DNA of 64,000 nucleotides from Pseudoips prasinana (GCA_951640165.1 OX621260.1:25686001-25750000); one strand, 5' to 3'; shown: positions 53,500-63,847, counted from the stretch's first letter. Notes: generated from the letters alone by a model not told the origin. Program-made: numbers and translations.

Positions 53500-54075
53500 G
53501 GGTTCCATAGCTAAATGGCAAAAAACGGAACCCTTATAGATTCGTCATCTCTGTCCGTCCGTATATCACAGCCACTTTTTTCCGAAACTATAAGAGCTGT
53601 GCTGCTGAAACTTGGTTAGTAGGTGTATTCGGTGAACCGCATTAAGACTTTCACATAAAATAGAAAAAGAACAATAATTTTGGGGGGTCGCCATACATAG
53701 AACTGAAACTCAACAATTTTTTTTTGATCGTACCCATACATGTGGGGTTTCTATCGATAGGTCTTCAAAAATGATGTTGAGGTTTCTAATATCATTTTTT
53801 TATAAACTGAATAGTTTGCGTGAGAGACACTTCCAAAAATGAGTCCACCCCCCCCTGTAACTTCTAAAATAAGAGAAAGATAAAACTAAAAAATATATAT
53901 GATGTATATTACTATGTAAACTAACAACGAAAATTGGTTTGAACGAGATCTAGTGAGTAGTTTTTTTTAATAAATCGTAAACCGCAATTTACCTTTCATT
54001 TAATCAACTTAAATACTTGGTGCTACCGAACCCTTCATGGGCGAGTCCGACTCGCACTTGGCCGGTTTTTTTATA
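53500..54075. repeat. Family L interspersed repeat
   Basis: The left end has TTTTTAGGGTTCCATAGCTA and CTCTGTCCGTCCGTATATCA. The right end has GAACCCTTCATGGGCGAGTC and CGACTCGCACTTGGCCGG. GGGTTC and GAACCC form a short inverted pair. I know this type as very common in Lepidoptera but cannot classify it. No coding capacity. Confidence 0.6.
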
Positions 54076-54479
54076 GTATTAGTCTGCCAAATGGGTGAAA
54101 TAGCTGTCATGTAATGTCGTTTGGTGATAATCTATTACCGTAAGAACATATTAACTGTGAATAATTTATAACACGCAGTTAGTTCGAGGATCTATTAGGG
54201 ATTCCTATGAACTAATTAGCGAACGCAATGATTTGTAATTTAGGTATATAACGTTACACGCGCCAATTATATTATCAGTAACGCAGTTAATAATAGCAAT
54301 GTCAATTGAAACCAATTGGAGCTTAATCGATGGCTGGTAATTATATGTTAACTGAACACGTGTGTTCGATATCTCTACAGTATTTATTGTTCGAATTTAT
54401 TTTGGTTACTAGGCAATTTTACATTTACTAGATAATTAATGTTTTTAAACTTTCGCGATTTGTACACATTTTTTATATA

Positions 54480-54650
54480 CTGTGGACACGGGTCTCCATC
54501 GCGATAAAGATATAGGCAAATCATTACGTTGGCTACCCGACGTTTCGGCATGGATTGCACCAGCCGTGCTCACGGGTCGACTGGTGTGGCTCGGCAGCGT
54601 CGTCTCCGTGAAGCTCGGGTTTCGGTATCTACCCTCGCATGGTCTTGACA
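54480..54650 (-). repeat. Probable interspersed repeat
   Basis: In reverse: GCCGAAACGTCGGGTAGCCA and GATGGAGACCCGTGTCCACA, motifs familiar from dispersed lepidopteran repeats. It occurs once in the window. Class unknown. Confidence 0.35.
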
Positions 54651-54767
54651 TTTGACTTTACTAGATAATGATACTGAGTTGATGGTCAGTTTACAGAAAA
54701 CCTCGAACGATACTGTCTAATTATGATTTCATGATCGTTACAATATCTCTTTAAAATAATCACCATC

Positions 54768-55400
54768 ATGTCAACTGAATGACGTTGACTGCGGGACAAA
54801 GGCTTCCCCAAACGATGTCCACAATGGAGTTGTGTCTGTAATTTGTTGGGAAATGCCATAATCGCCACGATCGGCAGACGGGTTTGCTATCGCAGTTAGG
54901 GTTACCATATATAAAATAGAGGGATGCCTGTCTGTGATACCTAAAATGCCTGGATTTTCAGAAAAATGCCTGTCTGAAGCAAAACGCTGTAGGTAATAAG
55001 TAAAAGCCAACAGATAATAATGAAGAAGGCTATTTATTTTGTCAGAGGAAAATATTTTTTTTACTTCTTTCTTTTAACGTAAAAATCTTCACTAGACAGT
55101 TTTCTAATTTTCCTGTGTAATCAATTTTGCTTTTACTGATTCAATTGTCAGCCGATTTCTGTCTTTACTCAACTGGGCGTTGGCGAGAGCCTGCGAAAAT
55201 GCCTGTCTCAGACCAATACCGGCCGCACGCCTGTCTAAACCTTAAAATGCCTGACAAATGCGGCTAACGCCTGTCATAATATGGTAACCCTAATCGCAGT
55301 ATGATGGTCATAGTATGTACACAGAGAGACGCTGCAGCCTCTCTGGAAGATATCGTAGGTCGACTTTTACGCCTACCACGCGATAAAATAGGGTGTCGAA
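54768..55400 (-). repeat. LINE 3' fragment, split by a hAT MITE
   Basis: The right part (55293-55400) has ATCGCAGTATGATGGTCATA and GAGAGACGCTGCAGCC. The left part (54768-54896) has CGATCGGCAGACGGGTTTGC. Together they are the reverse of 53195-53400. Confidence 0.55.
54897..55292. mobile_element. hAT-type MITE with exact 8-bp duplication
   Basis: It is 396 bp, with TAGGGTTACCATAT at the left and its exact inverse at the right. ATCGCAGT flanks it at 54889-54896 and 55293-55300. An 8-bp target duplication is characteristic of hAT elements. The interior repeats ATGCCTGTCT several times. No coding capacity. Confidence 0.9.
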
Positions 55401-55429
55401 ATTCTAACGTTTGGTGCTATCCAGGGGTT

Positions 55430-56100
55430 ACTAGTGCTGGACGCCGTGGTCTCCTTCTGTGAGGCAGTCATGCTCCAGAAGGAGACCACCGAGCTGGTTC
55501 GGGGACGAACCGATCCCGCTCGTAGACGGAGGAGGCGTCGGGACGGCGGTGGCAGCCGGTAGCCCAACTCCCCTCGGGGCTGCAGTGTGAAAAGTGTCCT
55601 CTACTGCGGCCACTACAAGCAGCTCCGGGAAGACAGCGATTTGTTTGTGGCACAGTCGCTGTGCCAGACTGGCAGGAGTCGGCATTAGGGGAGGGCAATC
55701 CCAAGCCCTCCCAGGATACGTGTTCCGACCATCTGGGACATGGCGCAAAAGAGGGGCGCTGGAGCAGCATACCCGCGTTCCCGGGGCTCCTCCCATCAGG
55801 CGTCAAGAGAAGTCCACGGCAGGTAGGTTTAGTTGGTGCGAGTCCGACATACCCACCCGCAAACACTTTTTGCGGGTGGCATGCCTAAGCATTCCCCTGC
55901 CTAATCTAAAAAAAAAGGGGGTCACTAGTGCTAAAGGGCACGTAAGAATTCTTCTGGCACCTGATGGCGGGAGCTCCGGGAACGCGTGTGTGCTGCTCCG
56001 GTGCCCCCCTTTGGCGTCATATCACGTACCCTAAGAGGGACTTAGTTTACCCTGCCGATTTGCCAACTTCTGCCAGCCGGCCGCACGTAGTTTAGCTCGC
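55430..56100. repeat. GC-rich block with inverted arms, likely LINE debris
   Basis: Strikingly GC-rich against the AT-rich surroundings. Arms 55741-55802 and 55958-56020 are inverse copies at roughly 80 percent identity. Between them GGTGCGAGTCCGACATACCC and a hairpin (CCACCCGCAAA/TTTGCGGGTGG, 55853-55879) look like LINE 3' untranslated sequence, perhaps R1-type. Overlapping frames up to 146 codons on both strands reflect composition and show no domain. Confidence 0.45.
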
Positions 56101-56409
56101 CTATTTCAGTTATCCAGTTATATAAAGATAATAGAGAAAATGGATATCGCCTCACTTATAATCGTGTAACCTCTATATACTGTATTCTCCATTTATTAAA
56201 TTATATATAATCATGTAGAATTGTTAACACTTGTATAATATTTAAACAACAATGACACTAACAGGTCCGGTCTGTGGACATCTCGTAACCATATTAACCG
56301 CACTGATTGCAACACACCTGTTATTAATTTATACCTGTTATGAATCATTAAAATTGGCGCCAGGATTTCCTGTTTCACGTTTAATTGTTAATGTATTAAA
56401 TATCTTTTT
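56101..56409. other. Unassigned DNA
   Basis: No gene recognised. The 64-codon frame at 56252-56446 runs into TIR family N and has no domain. Confidence 0.4.
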
Positions 56410-56564
56410 GAAGTTATACTTCTTTTGGCGCGATGGAGAAAAATGATGAGAGTGAATATTTTTGTTATTGAGTGACACCAAAAAATTTAACAGCATGACG
56501 TTAGTTCTAGGTGGTATGAAAATTGATAACTATGTTCAAGTTGTATATTAAGAAGTATAACTTC
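56410..56564. mobile_element. TIR element, family N
   Basis: GAAGTTATACTTCTTTTGGC at the left and AAGAAGTATAACTTC at the right, in inverse orientation to 27477-27613. The two copies match across the body. Confidence 0.75.
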
Positions 56565-56774
56565 TAACGCTGTTTGAATTGTAGACACAAGTTTTTTTAT
56601 ATTCATAAGGTTATCTGAAAGAAAACGCAGCAGCGATAAGATTTACCTTGTACTTTAAAACCGATATATTATATTTTTTAATAAATAAATATCTTCTGAC
56701 AAATAACACACAGCCATCTGATCTCAAAGTAGGCAAAGCCGTTACTAGGGCTGATATATATACCTATTTATCTC

Positions 56775-57145
56775 TAATTGACTGCCTCGTTGGTCTAGCG
56801 GTAGCGTGTTCACCCGCAGAGAACGAGGTCCTGGGTTCAAATCCCGGGTCGGGGCAAAAAGTGATATTGGGACTTTTCTGTAAAAAGAAAAAATTCTCAG
56901 CATCAGCCCGAAGTCTGGGAGTTGGCGGTATTATACCCCCGTGCCTCGGAGAGCATGTAAAGCCGTCGTTCCTGTGCCTGACCTCTTTCCGGTCGTGTCG
57001 CCTAGACGTCCCATCGGATTATGAGAGTGATGGAATAGAAAGTGCTCCTGTGTTTCCGCACACACTTGAGCACTATATGTCCAGCGCAGATGGCTAATCT
57101 CTGTTGAGACTGGCCGCCGTGGCCGAAATTCGGCTAGGAGGACAT
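56775..57145 (+). mobile_element. SINE-D, best head
   Basis: The tRNA-like head is well preserved: GCCTCGTTGGTCTAGCGGTA and GGTCCTGGGTTCAAATCCCG. Body: AGTCTGGGAGTTGGCGGTAT, CTTTCCGGTCGTGTCGCC. Tail: ATTATTATTACTATT. A 149-codon frame across it is fortuitous. CTAAT on both sides may be a remnant target duplication. Confidence 0.8.
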
Positions 57146-57182
57146 TATTATTACTATTATTTCTAATACCTACTTATTATAG

Positions 57183-57325
57183 ATTAGACAATTACATCCA
57201 GACACAGAACAAATAACCGTGCTCATCACACGAAGATTTGTCCTGAGCGGGGCTCGAACTCATGACCTCTGGGCTTAGCACTCAGGGTCACGAAACACTA
57301 GACCAACTGGTCATATTGTGTCCTT
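57183..57325 (-). mobile_element. SINE-E
   Basis: In reverse: GACCAGTTGGTCTAGTGTTT, GGTCATGAGTTCGAGCCCCG and GTGATGAGCACGGTTATTTG. A tRNA-like head and the start of the body. Confidence 0.7.
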
Positions 57326-57364
57326 TGGTGTTATGTACAATAAAAAGTATTTTACTTTCATCAT

Positions 57365-57842
57365 CATCATCATCATATCAGCCGAAAGATGTCCACTGCT
57401 GGACAAAGGCCTCCCCTAAAGATCTCCACAATTGCCGGTCTTGCGCTATTCGCATCCATCCAGCAGTTTCCAGCGACCCGCACAAGATCATCGGTCCATC
57501 TTGTAGGGGGCCTGCGTCTTTCGGTTCATGGTCGCCACTCGAGAACCTTTCTGCCCCAACGGCCATCGATTCTACGAGCTATGTGCCCCGCCCACTGCTA
57601 CGTCAGTTTTGCAATTCTTCAGGCTATGTCGGTGACTTTGGTTCGCCTGCGGAATTCGACATTTCTGATTCTATCCCGCAGGGAAACTCCGAGCATAGCC
57701 CTCTCCATTGCTCTTTGGGTGACCTTGAGCCTTCTAATAAGGCCCATAGTGAGCGACCACGTCTCTGTTCCGTATGTCATCACTGGCAACACACACTGGT
57801 CGAAGACTTTCGACTTGAGACACTGCGGTATTTTACTTTACT
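57365..57842 (-). pseudogene. RTE-type LINE 3' end
   Basis: The minus frame ends ETAGWMRIAQDRQLWRSLGE then AFVQQWTSFG and a stop, the conserved end of RTE-type endonuclease/reverse transcriptase polyproteins of Lepidoptera. Upstream, frame-broken sequence matches the preceding 100 or so residues. The tail is (GAT)n. This is the longest of four RTE 3' ends (29845, 35125, 37668, here). Confidence 0.75.
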
Positions 57843-57911
57843 TAGGTTATACTATTGAAAATGAAAATGGTTCTTGTGTCTCATCAAACGATGCGCGTAA
57901 CCAAAGCTTAT

Positions 57912-58041
57912 GTACACACGGCTACATATCAAGCTATACATTTCCAGTATAAGCTAATCCCGCGTTGTATAGGATTTCCATACAATGAGAGGTCAATTTA
58001 TAATGGAAATATACAAGTACAGCTTGATATGTAGCCGTGTA
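57912..58041. mobile_element. Small TIR element abutting a MITE
   Basis: ACACGGCTACATATCAAGCT at the left and its exact inverse at the right, then ACATTTCCA/TGGAAAT as weaker inner pairs. About 130 bp, no coding. The mariner-like MITE begins 2 bp beyond it. Confidence 0.6.
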
Positions 58042-58043
58042 TA

Positions 58044-58179
58044 CAGACGCCAGCACATCAAGCTACCCCAATCTATCAAATTTCCCCAATTGAAAGTGAA
58101 TTTTATACTTTTGTGATAAAGTTGCAAATCTATAAAAGAAATTTGACAGATTTTGGGTAGTTGGATGTGCTTGCGTCTG
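58044..58179. mobile_element. Mariner-like MITE, copy 5
   Basis: CAGACGCCAGCACATCAAGC to GGATGTGCTTGCGTCTG, flanked by TA on both sides. Confidence 0.85.
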
Positions 58180-58189
58180 TACAAGCAAA

Positions 58190-58441
58190 ATAATAATAAT
58201 ATCTTGGGACAATGTCACACAGATCTTCCTAGCCCCAAAGCAAGCAAAGCTTGTACTATGGGTACCAGGCGACGATATACATACTTATATAGATAGATAA
58301 ATACTTCAATACATAGAAAACATCCATGACTCAGAAACAAATATTGGTGCTCATCACACAAATAATTGAACTTACCGGGATTCAAACCCAGGACCACCAG
58401 CTTCGTAGGCAGGAGCACTACCAACTAGGCTACGGTGACCG
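58190..58441 (-). mobile_element. SINE-A
   Basis: A full-length reverse copy: ATATCTTGGGACAATGTCAC, GGGATTCAAACCCAGGACCA and CACTACCAACTAGGCTACGG. Confidence 0.85.
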
Positions 58442-58487
58442 ACAAAAAAAGCAAAGAAGAACTATTTGATTTGATGTCTATTTCGCG

Positions 58488-58790
58488 CCTCTAGCGCCTC
58501 ATTATCGTGACATTTAGTGAGGTTGGAAGCGTCTCCATGTAGTGTTTAGTTCCAAAGACAATATATTTCGTCTTTGCAGGATTAAGAACTAGGCCGTTTT
58601 TTTCTGACCGTTTAGCTACCCTATTTAGATTTTCACTTAAATTACGCATTGCTTCTTCGTATTCACTGGCCCGAAAAGACATATAAGTCTGTACATCATC
58701 CGCGTAAATATGGTACTGACATGTGTGAAAACATTCTACAATGTCAGTAGGTACAGTACAACGCAAATAATGTAGAAAATAAACGCAAAG
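58488..58790 (-). pseudogene. LINE reverse transcriptase fragment
   Basis: The minus strand reads CFHTCQYHIYADDVQTYMSF with the catalytic YADD, then NLNRVAKRSEKNGLVLNPAK and TKYIVFG. This is the palm region of a Jockey/CR1-type LINE. Both ends are cut. The right edge meets a Helitron. Confidence 0.75.
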
Positions 58791-59363
58791 CTATACATAT
58801 AATAAAATCGTAGGAAAGTCGAAACTGTACATTGAATATTTTTTTAGAAGGATACTTGGGGCGTGATCTACAATCAATAACGAAGCCAAAAATATAGTTT
58901 TTAGAATTTTTGTCTCTGTGTCTGTTTGTCTGTATGTATGTTCAGGCTAAACTCAAAAAGTACTGCATGCATTTACTTCAAATTTGCATGAATATTACTA
59001 AGAGGTCGGGTCAACATATAGGCTACATATTATCACGCTATCGCCTACGGGGGAGGAGCTGTGATAACTAACTATAAAATTATTTATTTATTTTTATTTT
59101 AAAACTTCATGCACATTAAGTACACAGGCGGACTTAATGCCGTAGGCATTATCTACCAGTCTACCTTTGGGTGATGCAGACAAAACTATAGTAGGTGCAC
59201 TATAAATTTGGATAAAGGACAAATCAAGTTAAGAAGACATACAAAACATATTACTAAATAAAAAAGAAAGAATGAGAAGAAACTTCACATAACGGAGAGT
59301 ACATCCATATAAATATTATATATGAATATATAAAATAAATATATACAGCAATATAAATAAATA

Positions 59364-59370
<7 letters not shown>

Positions 59371-59394
<24 letters not shown>

Positions 59395-59395
59395 A
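59371..59395. repeat. (TA)n microsatellite
   Basis: An uninterrupted TA run in the 3' part of the nested LINE. Confidence 0.9.
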
Positions 59396-59414
59396 TAACA
59401 TATACATACAAATA

Positions 59415-60176
59415 TTATTGTCTAGATGATTCTGCCTTAATAGTACTAAGAAAGTACTTACGGATTTTATTTTTAAACGTGTATCGAGTCTTAGCCATTC
59501 TTATTTCAAGGGGTAGCGCATTCCAAAGAAGTACAGATTGTACGAAAAACGAAGAATGGAGAAAGTTAGTCCGGTGAGAAGGGCATTGTAAAAGGCGGTT
59601 ATAGGAAGAACGAAGATTTTTATTATGGTTAGAAGAAAGGTATTGAAAATGGGAAGCTAAGTAAGCAGGAGAAGTAGGAGAGTTAAGAAATGAAAATAGA
59701 GTAGTGAGAGCCCTTAGCTTTCTTCGATGCCGAATGGGCATCCAATTTAGTTGATCACGGTAAGTAGACACATGATCATACTTACGGAGATTGAATATAA
59801 ATCGAATGCAGTTATTCAGAAGACGGTCTAGTTTATTGAGTTGATCTGCATTCAGGTCGAAGTAGCACACATCACCATAGTCGATTATAGGAAAGAGTAA
59901 GACCTGCACGAGCGTAACTTTGGTCTCAGATGGCAAGAATTTCCTGAGTCCGTACAGAGAGCGCAAAATTCCGGTTATTTTCTTACTTACGCAGGCTATT
60001 TGGTTTTGCCAGCTCAGGGTATCATCCATCAACAAACCAAGATTCTTGACATTCTGGCTGATCGGAATGACAGTGTTGTTGAAAATTACAGGGAGAAGAG
60101 TACCGGCATCGACTTTAGACATAGTTCGGGAACTACCCACTAAGATGGCTTGCGACTTTAAGGGATTAACGGTCAC
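59415..60176 (-). pseudogene. LINE ORF, C-terminal part
   Basis: The frame is open from the truncation point. TVNPLKSQAILVGSSRTMSK follows the (missing) catalytic motif. Then ISQNVKNLGLLMDDTLSWQN, LVQVLLFPIIDYGDVCYFDL, LNKLDRLLNNCIRFIFNLRK and, near the end, LLWNALPLEIRMAKTRYTFK are the conserved order of post-catalytic segments in Jockey/CR1-type LINEs. A natural stop follows ESSRQ. About 250 residues of the usual 900 or so remain. No frameshift, so a recent 5'-truncated insertion. Confidence 0.85.
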
Positions 60177-60236
60177 TCCAAACTGGTTGGACCATTCGTT
60201 AAATTAAACGCGGGTAAAACCGCAGGACACAGCTAG

Positions 60237-60868
60237 TAAACGATAAAAGTCTTAGGTCTTAACAGTATACATTGTCTACGTCAACCGCTTACCATCACAT
60301 GGGCCCTATGTTTGATTACCTACTACCTATATTGTATTAAAAAAAAACAAATATTATGTTTCAGAAATTGTAAAATCTCATGTAAACAGCAACACATTTT
60401 TCCTAATTTAACAATTGATCAGTGCCATTTTTGGTCACGTCTCGTAACAAACTTGGATGGGACTTAAAGTTTTTTGGGATAACCAGTGCTACCCATGTCA
60501 GCCAACTTACACGGTGGCGCAAAAGGTTTCGGTAATTTTCTTACGGGAAAAACATTAATTACTAAAGTTTGAATACGGCCCCGTTTGGAACGACCGCATT
60601 TCTTTTTGTGATTGTATTTTGTGTGCTTCAAGAAACCTTGACATTGTGGATATACTACTTTTAAAGGACTTATTGTTATGTTGATGTTCTATGCCAGGGT
60701 TTTAGGAAGGTCACTAGAGCTCAAATCAAATGAAATGGGTGGGCCGTATACTTGTTTGACGATTTAGAGCTATAAAAAGAGAAAGAAAGGACCGTGCCTT
60801 ATATTTATGTTACCGCATATTTATTAATGAATGGCTAGGAAATATACATAAAAAACATAATTAAAAAA
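60237..60868. other. Unassigned DNA
   Basis: No recognisable gene or repeat. Confidence 0.4.
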
Positions 60869-61152
60869 ACTTGAGAGGTTTCAAGGGACACCCGGATGGA
60901 ACGAAGTTATTTCTTATTATTTATTATGAACAAAACCCTGTATACACTCAACAAAAATAATCGTCGCGACACCACACTGTTCAATGCGAAATAGAAATGA
61001 AAATATCTGGCTTGCTTTCTATAAGAGAGAGAGACAGACAGACAGAGAAACATGCGCACGCCGCACAGCTGCAAAAAGTGTCGTGACAACTTTTCGTAAG
61101 ATTTTTTTCCGTCTAGCCCCCTTTCACAACGCGCGATACGGAACTTCGTTCC
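60869..61152 (-). mobile_element. Helentron-like element, copy 3
   Basis: Same orientation and limits as 546-829: stem-loop region, GGAACGAAGTT, GA/CAGA microsatellite (61024-61048), AACTTCGTTCC. The stem-loop has one change (GGTTTCAAGGGACACC). Confidence 0.65.
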
Positions 61153-61262
61153 AAAAATTATACAAAATGTAAAAAGTACTATATATTATTATATCAATGG
61201 CGTGGTTAGAAAACTACGTATTACATAATTGTTGATTTTAGAGGATAATAATAATATGAAGG

Positions 61263-61360
61263 GGCATTATTCACACGCGGTCAACTGATCCCAAAGTAAG
61301 CAGAACTTGTAAAGTAGTAGTTAGAAAGTAATCATTTACCAACCACGCCTACCGACCCGT
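61263..61360 (-). mobile_element. SINE-B with internal deletion
   Basis: GGGCATTATTCACACGCGGT at the tail is followed, after a deletion of most of the body, by TTACCAACCACGCCTACCGA from the head. Confidence 0.6.
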
Positions 61361-61646
61361 CTATAGTAAGAATACTTTAGTAGTTTCTGTGTTTGTTACG
61401 CGTTTACTCATAAATTAATCAGAAGATTCAGACATAAGAAGATTAAAAGAGTCGTAAATCTCTAATGGTTAGACGAGTAGTTATTAATTAAATCCAATCA
61501 TGAATAAACAATCTTAGTAAAAATAATCACTGTTTTAAAATATACAACTCACTTCAAGTTACCTTAATAAATCCTAAGTTTGTTATCCGATTCCGATATT
61601 TATACAGTACCGTGTAGAAAGCTTTCCCTAAAGATGAGGAATTATC

Positions 61647-61915
61647 CGGTCGGCGTAGTTGTAAAATGCTTGCTTTTCACGCCGGAGGTCCTGGGTTTGA
61701 TTCCCACTCAGTACAGATATTTGTGTGCATGAAAATGTCTGTTTGCCCTGAGTCTGGGTGTAATTTATCTATATAAATACATACTTATGTATTTACAAAA
61801 GAAAAGTAGTATATGTAGAATATCAGTTATCTGGTTCCCATAGTACAAGCTCTGCTTAGTTTGGGATCAGTTGGCCGTGTGCAGATAATGGCCCAGGATA
61901 ATATTATATTATATC
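61647..61915 (+). mobile_element. SINE-B
   Basis: A full-length copy: CGGTCGGCGTAGTTGTAAAA, GGGTTTGATTCCCACTCAG, CTGAGTCTGGGTGTAATTTA, GTACAAGCTCTGCTTAGTTT and a GGCCCAGGATAATATTATAT end. Confidence 0.8.
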
Positions 61916-62102
61916 GGTTAAAAATCAATGGATAAATAGCGTAACTTATATAAAAGTACGTGTACATCATTTAGAAGTTGGTTAATATACATTTATGATA
62001 CCGCAGACAGACAATGTGACGTAGGCAGCAATGAATAACACCTCTCCATTTCTGTTAATTTTGTTTTCGTTAGGTACAAAACTAAAACAGACGGTACAGT
62101 TA

Positions 62103-62237
62103 CAAACGCAATCACATCCAGCTACCCCAATCTTTCAAATTTCTTTTATAGATTTTCAACTTTATCACATAGGCATAAGGTTCACTTTCAATTGGGGAAA
62201 TTTGACAGATTGGGGTAACTTGATGTGCTGGCATCGG
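62103..62237. mobile_element. Mariner-like MITE, copy 6
   Basis: CAAACGCAATCACATCCAGC to GATGTGCTGGCATCGG, 135 bp, flanked by TA on both sides. It lies in the opposite orientation to most copies. Confidence 0.8.
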
Positions 62238-62489
62238 TACACTCTGCAAAATATATACATATAACTATTCCCAGCTGCCAACTCGCTCTATTTCAATAGG
62301 AATTATAATATGAGATTTGTGAGCACTTGTACGGGTAGGTCTAAATGCAATCTGTTAGCTCCACTTATCTCCTAGCGAAAATTGCTGCAAGAAAAATTTA
62401 AACAATCTTAGCTGTTGCCCTGGTTTTATTATCTTTTGATGACTACACAAATATCAGATTATTAAATAAATAATAATTTTAAATGTCTT

Positions 62490-62550
62490 AGTACAACTGA
62501 CACCTCGCCATCTAATTCCAAATTAGGCAGGGCCTGTTCTATAAATAAAT
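62490..62550 (-). mobile_element. SINE-E tail fragment
   Basis: CGCCATCTAATTCCAAATTA and GGCAGGGCCTGTTCTAT resemble the SINE-E tail. Family G follows directly. Confidence 0.45.
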
Positions 62551-62710
62551 TAAATAAATAAAAAAGGTTTTTATTCACGTAGACTTTAAAAAAGCGCTTG
62601 TAAATAGTCAGAACATGTTTGTAGTAATATAGTTGTATACATTAGATATTATTTCTAGTAACATAGATATTTAGGTACATCTTGTATGAAAACATTTATA
62701 TTTATTTTAT
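62551..62710 (-). repeat. Family G retroelement 3' end
   Basis: The reverse of 2080-2239: GGTTTTTATTCACGTAGACT, GCGCTTGTAAATAGTCAGAA and AACATAGATATTTAGGTACA. Confidence 0.65.
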
Positions 62711-62752
62711 GGCGAATAATCTACTGATAAATACTTATATATTCATAAATAC

Positions 62753-63020
62753 ACTAGCGGCCCGGTACGTGCTTCGCTACGTATAAGGCATAGTAATAAA
62801 AAAAATGATTATTAAGTTCATTTATTCAACCAAAAAAATATTTTAAATTGCTAAAAGATGTTGATTTTAGACTTTTCCAAGACTTTTTTTAAATTTCCTC
62901 TACGTACAAACCTTCCCTGGACTTCCACGATTAATTCAAGACCAAAATTAGCGAAATCGGTAAAGGCGTCGTTGAGTTATACATTACAACGAAAAGTGGA
63001 TTGATTTTTATATATGTAGA
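62753..63020 (-). mobile_element. Non-autonomous Helitron
   Basis: On the minus strand: A then TCTACATATATAAAAATCAA, ending CGTAGCGAAGCACGTACCGG and GCCGCTAG followed by T. It is 268 bp, from a different family than the TCCTAC type. Confidence 0.8.
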
Positions 63021-63074
63021 TTCAAATAAAATATAAATTAGTTCTAATCTCACGAGCACGGTTTTTGTTCTGTA

Positions 63075-63205
63075 TCTATCTACCCAGACACAAATGAAAT
63101 AATCGTGCTCATCGCATAAGGATTTCGCCTGAGTGGGGATCGAACCCACTACCTTTGGATTAGCAATCAGGATCACTAACCACTTGACCAACAGGCCAGT
63201 CGGAA
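63075..63205 (-). mobile_element. SINE-E, best head
   Basis: In reverse: GGCCTGTTGGTCAAGTGGTT (A-box), GTGGGTTCGATCCCCACTCA (B-box) and ATGAGCACGATTATTTCATT. The promoter-like parts are well kept. Confidence 0.75.
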
Positions 63206-63354
63206 AACTATTACCTAGCTGGGTAATAGTGCATATTATTGGCCATTTGTTTTTACAGTGTGCAAAAATATTTCGAAAAAAAACTAAAATAATATAAATA
63301 AATAATAAAACTAAAATAAACAAACAATAAAACTAAAATAAATAAATAATAAAA

Positions 63355-63470
63355 GTAACGACTGGGACAATTTGAATAAAATTTGGTATGGAGTTAGCTG
63401 ACATCCTGGATTAACACATAGGCTATAATTTATAAGTTTAACGCGGGTAAAACCCAAAAGTAGTTGGTTA
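63355..63470 (+). repeat. Helitron 3' part, worn
   Basis: TTTGGTATGGAGTTAGCTGA, GATTAACACATAGGCTATAA and ACGCGGGTAAAACCC are typical of these Helitrons. The CTAG end is lost. Confidence 0.5.
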
Positions 63471-63847
63471 CCATATAGTGTAGCTTTTATTATATATTAT
63501 AACAGAAAAATAATAAATATTTCGGCTATATTTAACGACATGATCCTAAAACGGTTGCTTACTTTACCCCAATCCTAAATAAACAGTTTTGTAGCAAAGA
63601 CAAAAGGTATTTCGTTTCAATTAAATATGTTAAATTACTCTAAGGTTTATTTGTATTCCACAAAGCACATGCAAAATTTGAGGTTTTAGTGATCATTTCA
63701 ATTTTTATTCGAAGAGTTAACATTAAATTTAAACAATGCTAAATAATACAATATACATATACAGGGTGCCGAGCAGTTGACGTTCAAATGCAAAATTTAG
63801 ATACTTTATGATGAGTAGTATCCGAATTATTAATATTATTTTTTTTT
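63471..63847. other. Unassigned AT-rich DNA
   Basis: No recognisable gene or repeat. Confidence 0.4.

Larger units (their letters stand above)
59083..60200 (-). mobile_element. 5'-truncated LINE in a Helitron, 6-bp duplication
   Basis: AAATTA occurs at 59077-59082 and 60201-60206. The minus strand carries the last third of a Jockey/CR1-type ORF, then 3' untranslated sequence with a (TA)n tract (59371-59395) and an A-rich, AAATAAAT-type tail. Confidence 0.8.
58791..60236 (+). mobile_element. Helitron, split by a LINE
   Basis: The left part (58791-59082) starts CTATACATATAATAAAATCG and reaches GGGGGAGGAGCTGTGATAAC. The right part (60201-60236) has ACGCGGGTAAAACCGCAGGA and CACAGCTAG followed by T. 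The sequence matches the uninterrupted copies at 30034-30359 and 35698-36006. Confidence 0.8.

Noticed and set aside
55431..56034. Overlapping frames of 121-146 codons as host genes
   Set aside because: They lie in a GC-rich block with open frames on both strands, no recognisable domain and inverted arms.
57262..57952. Plus-strand frames of 187-198 codons
   Set aside because: They are opposite-strand shadows of the RTE-type LINE end, whose conserved C-terminus reads on the minus strand.
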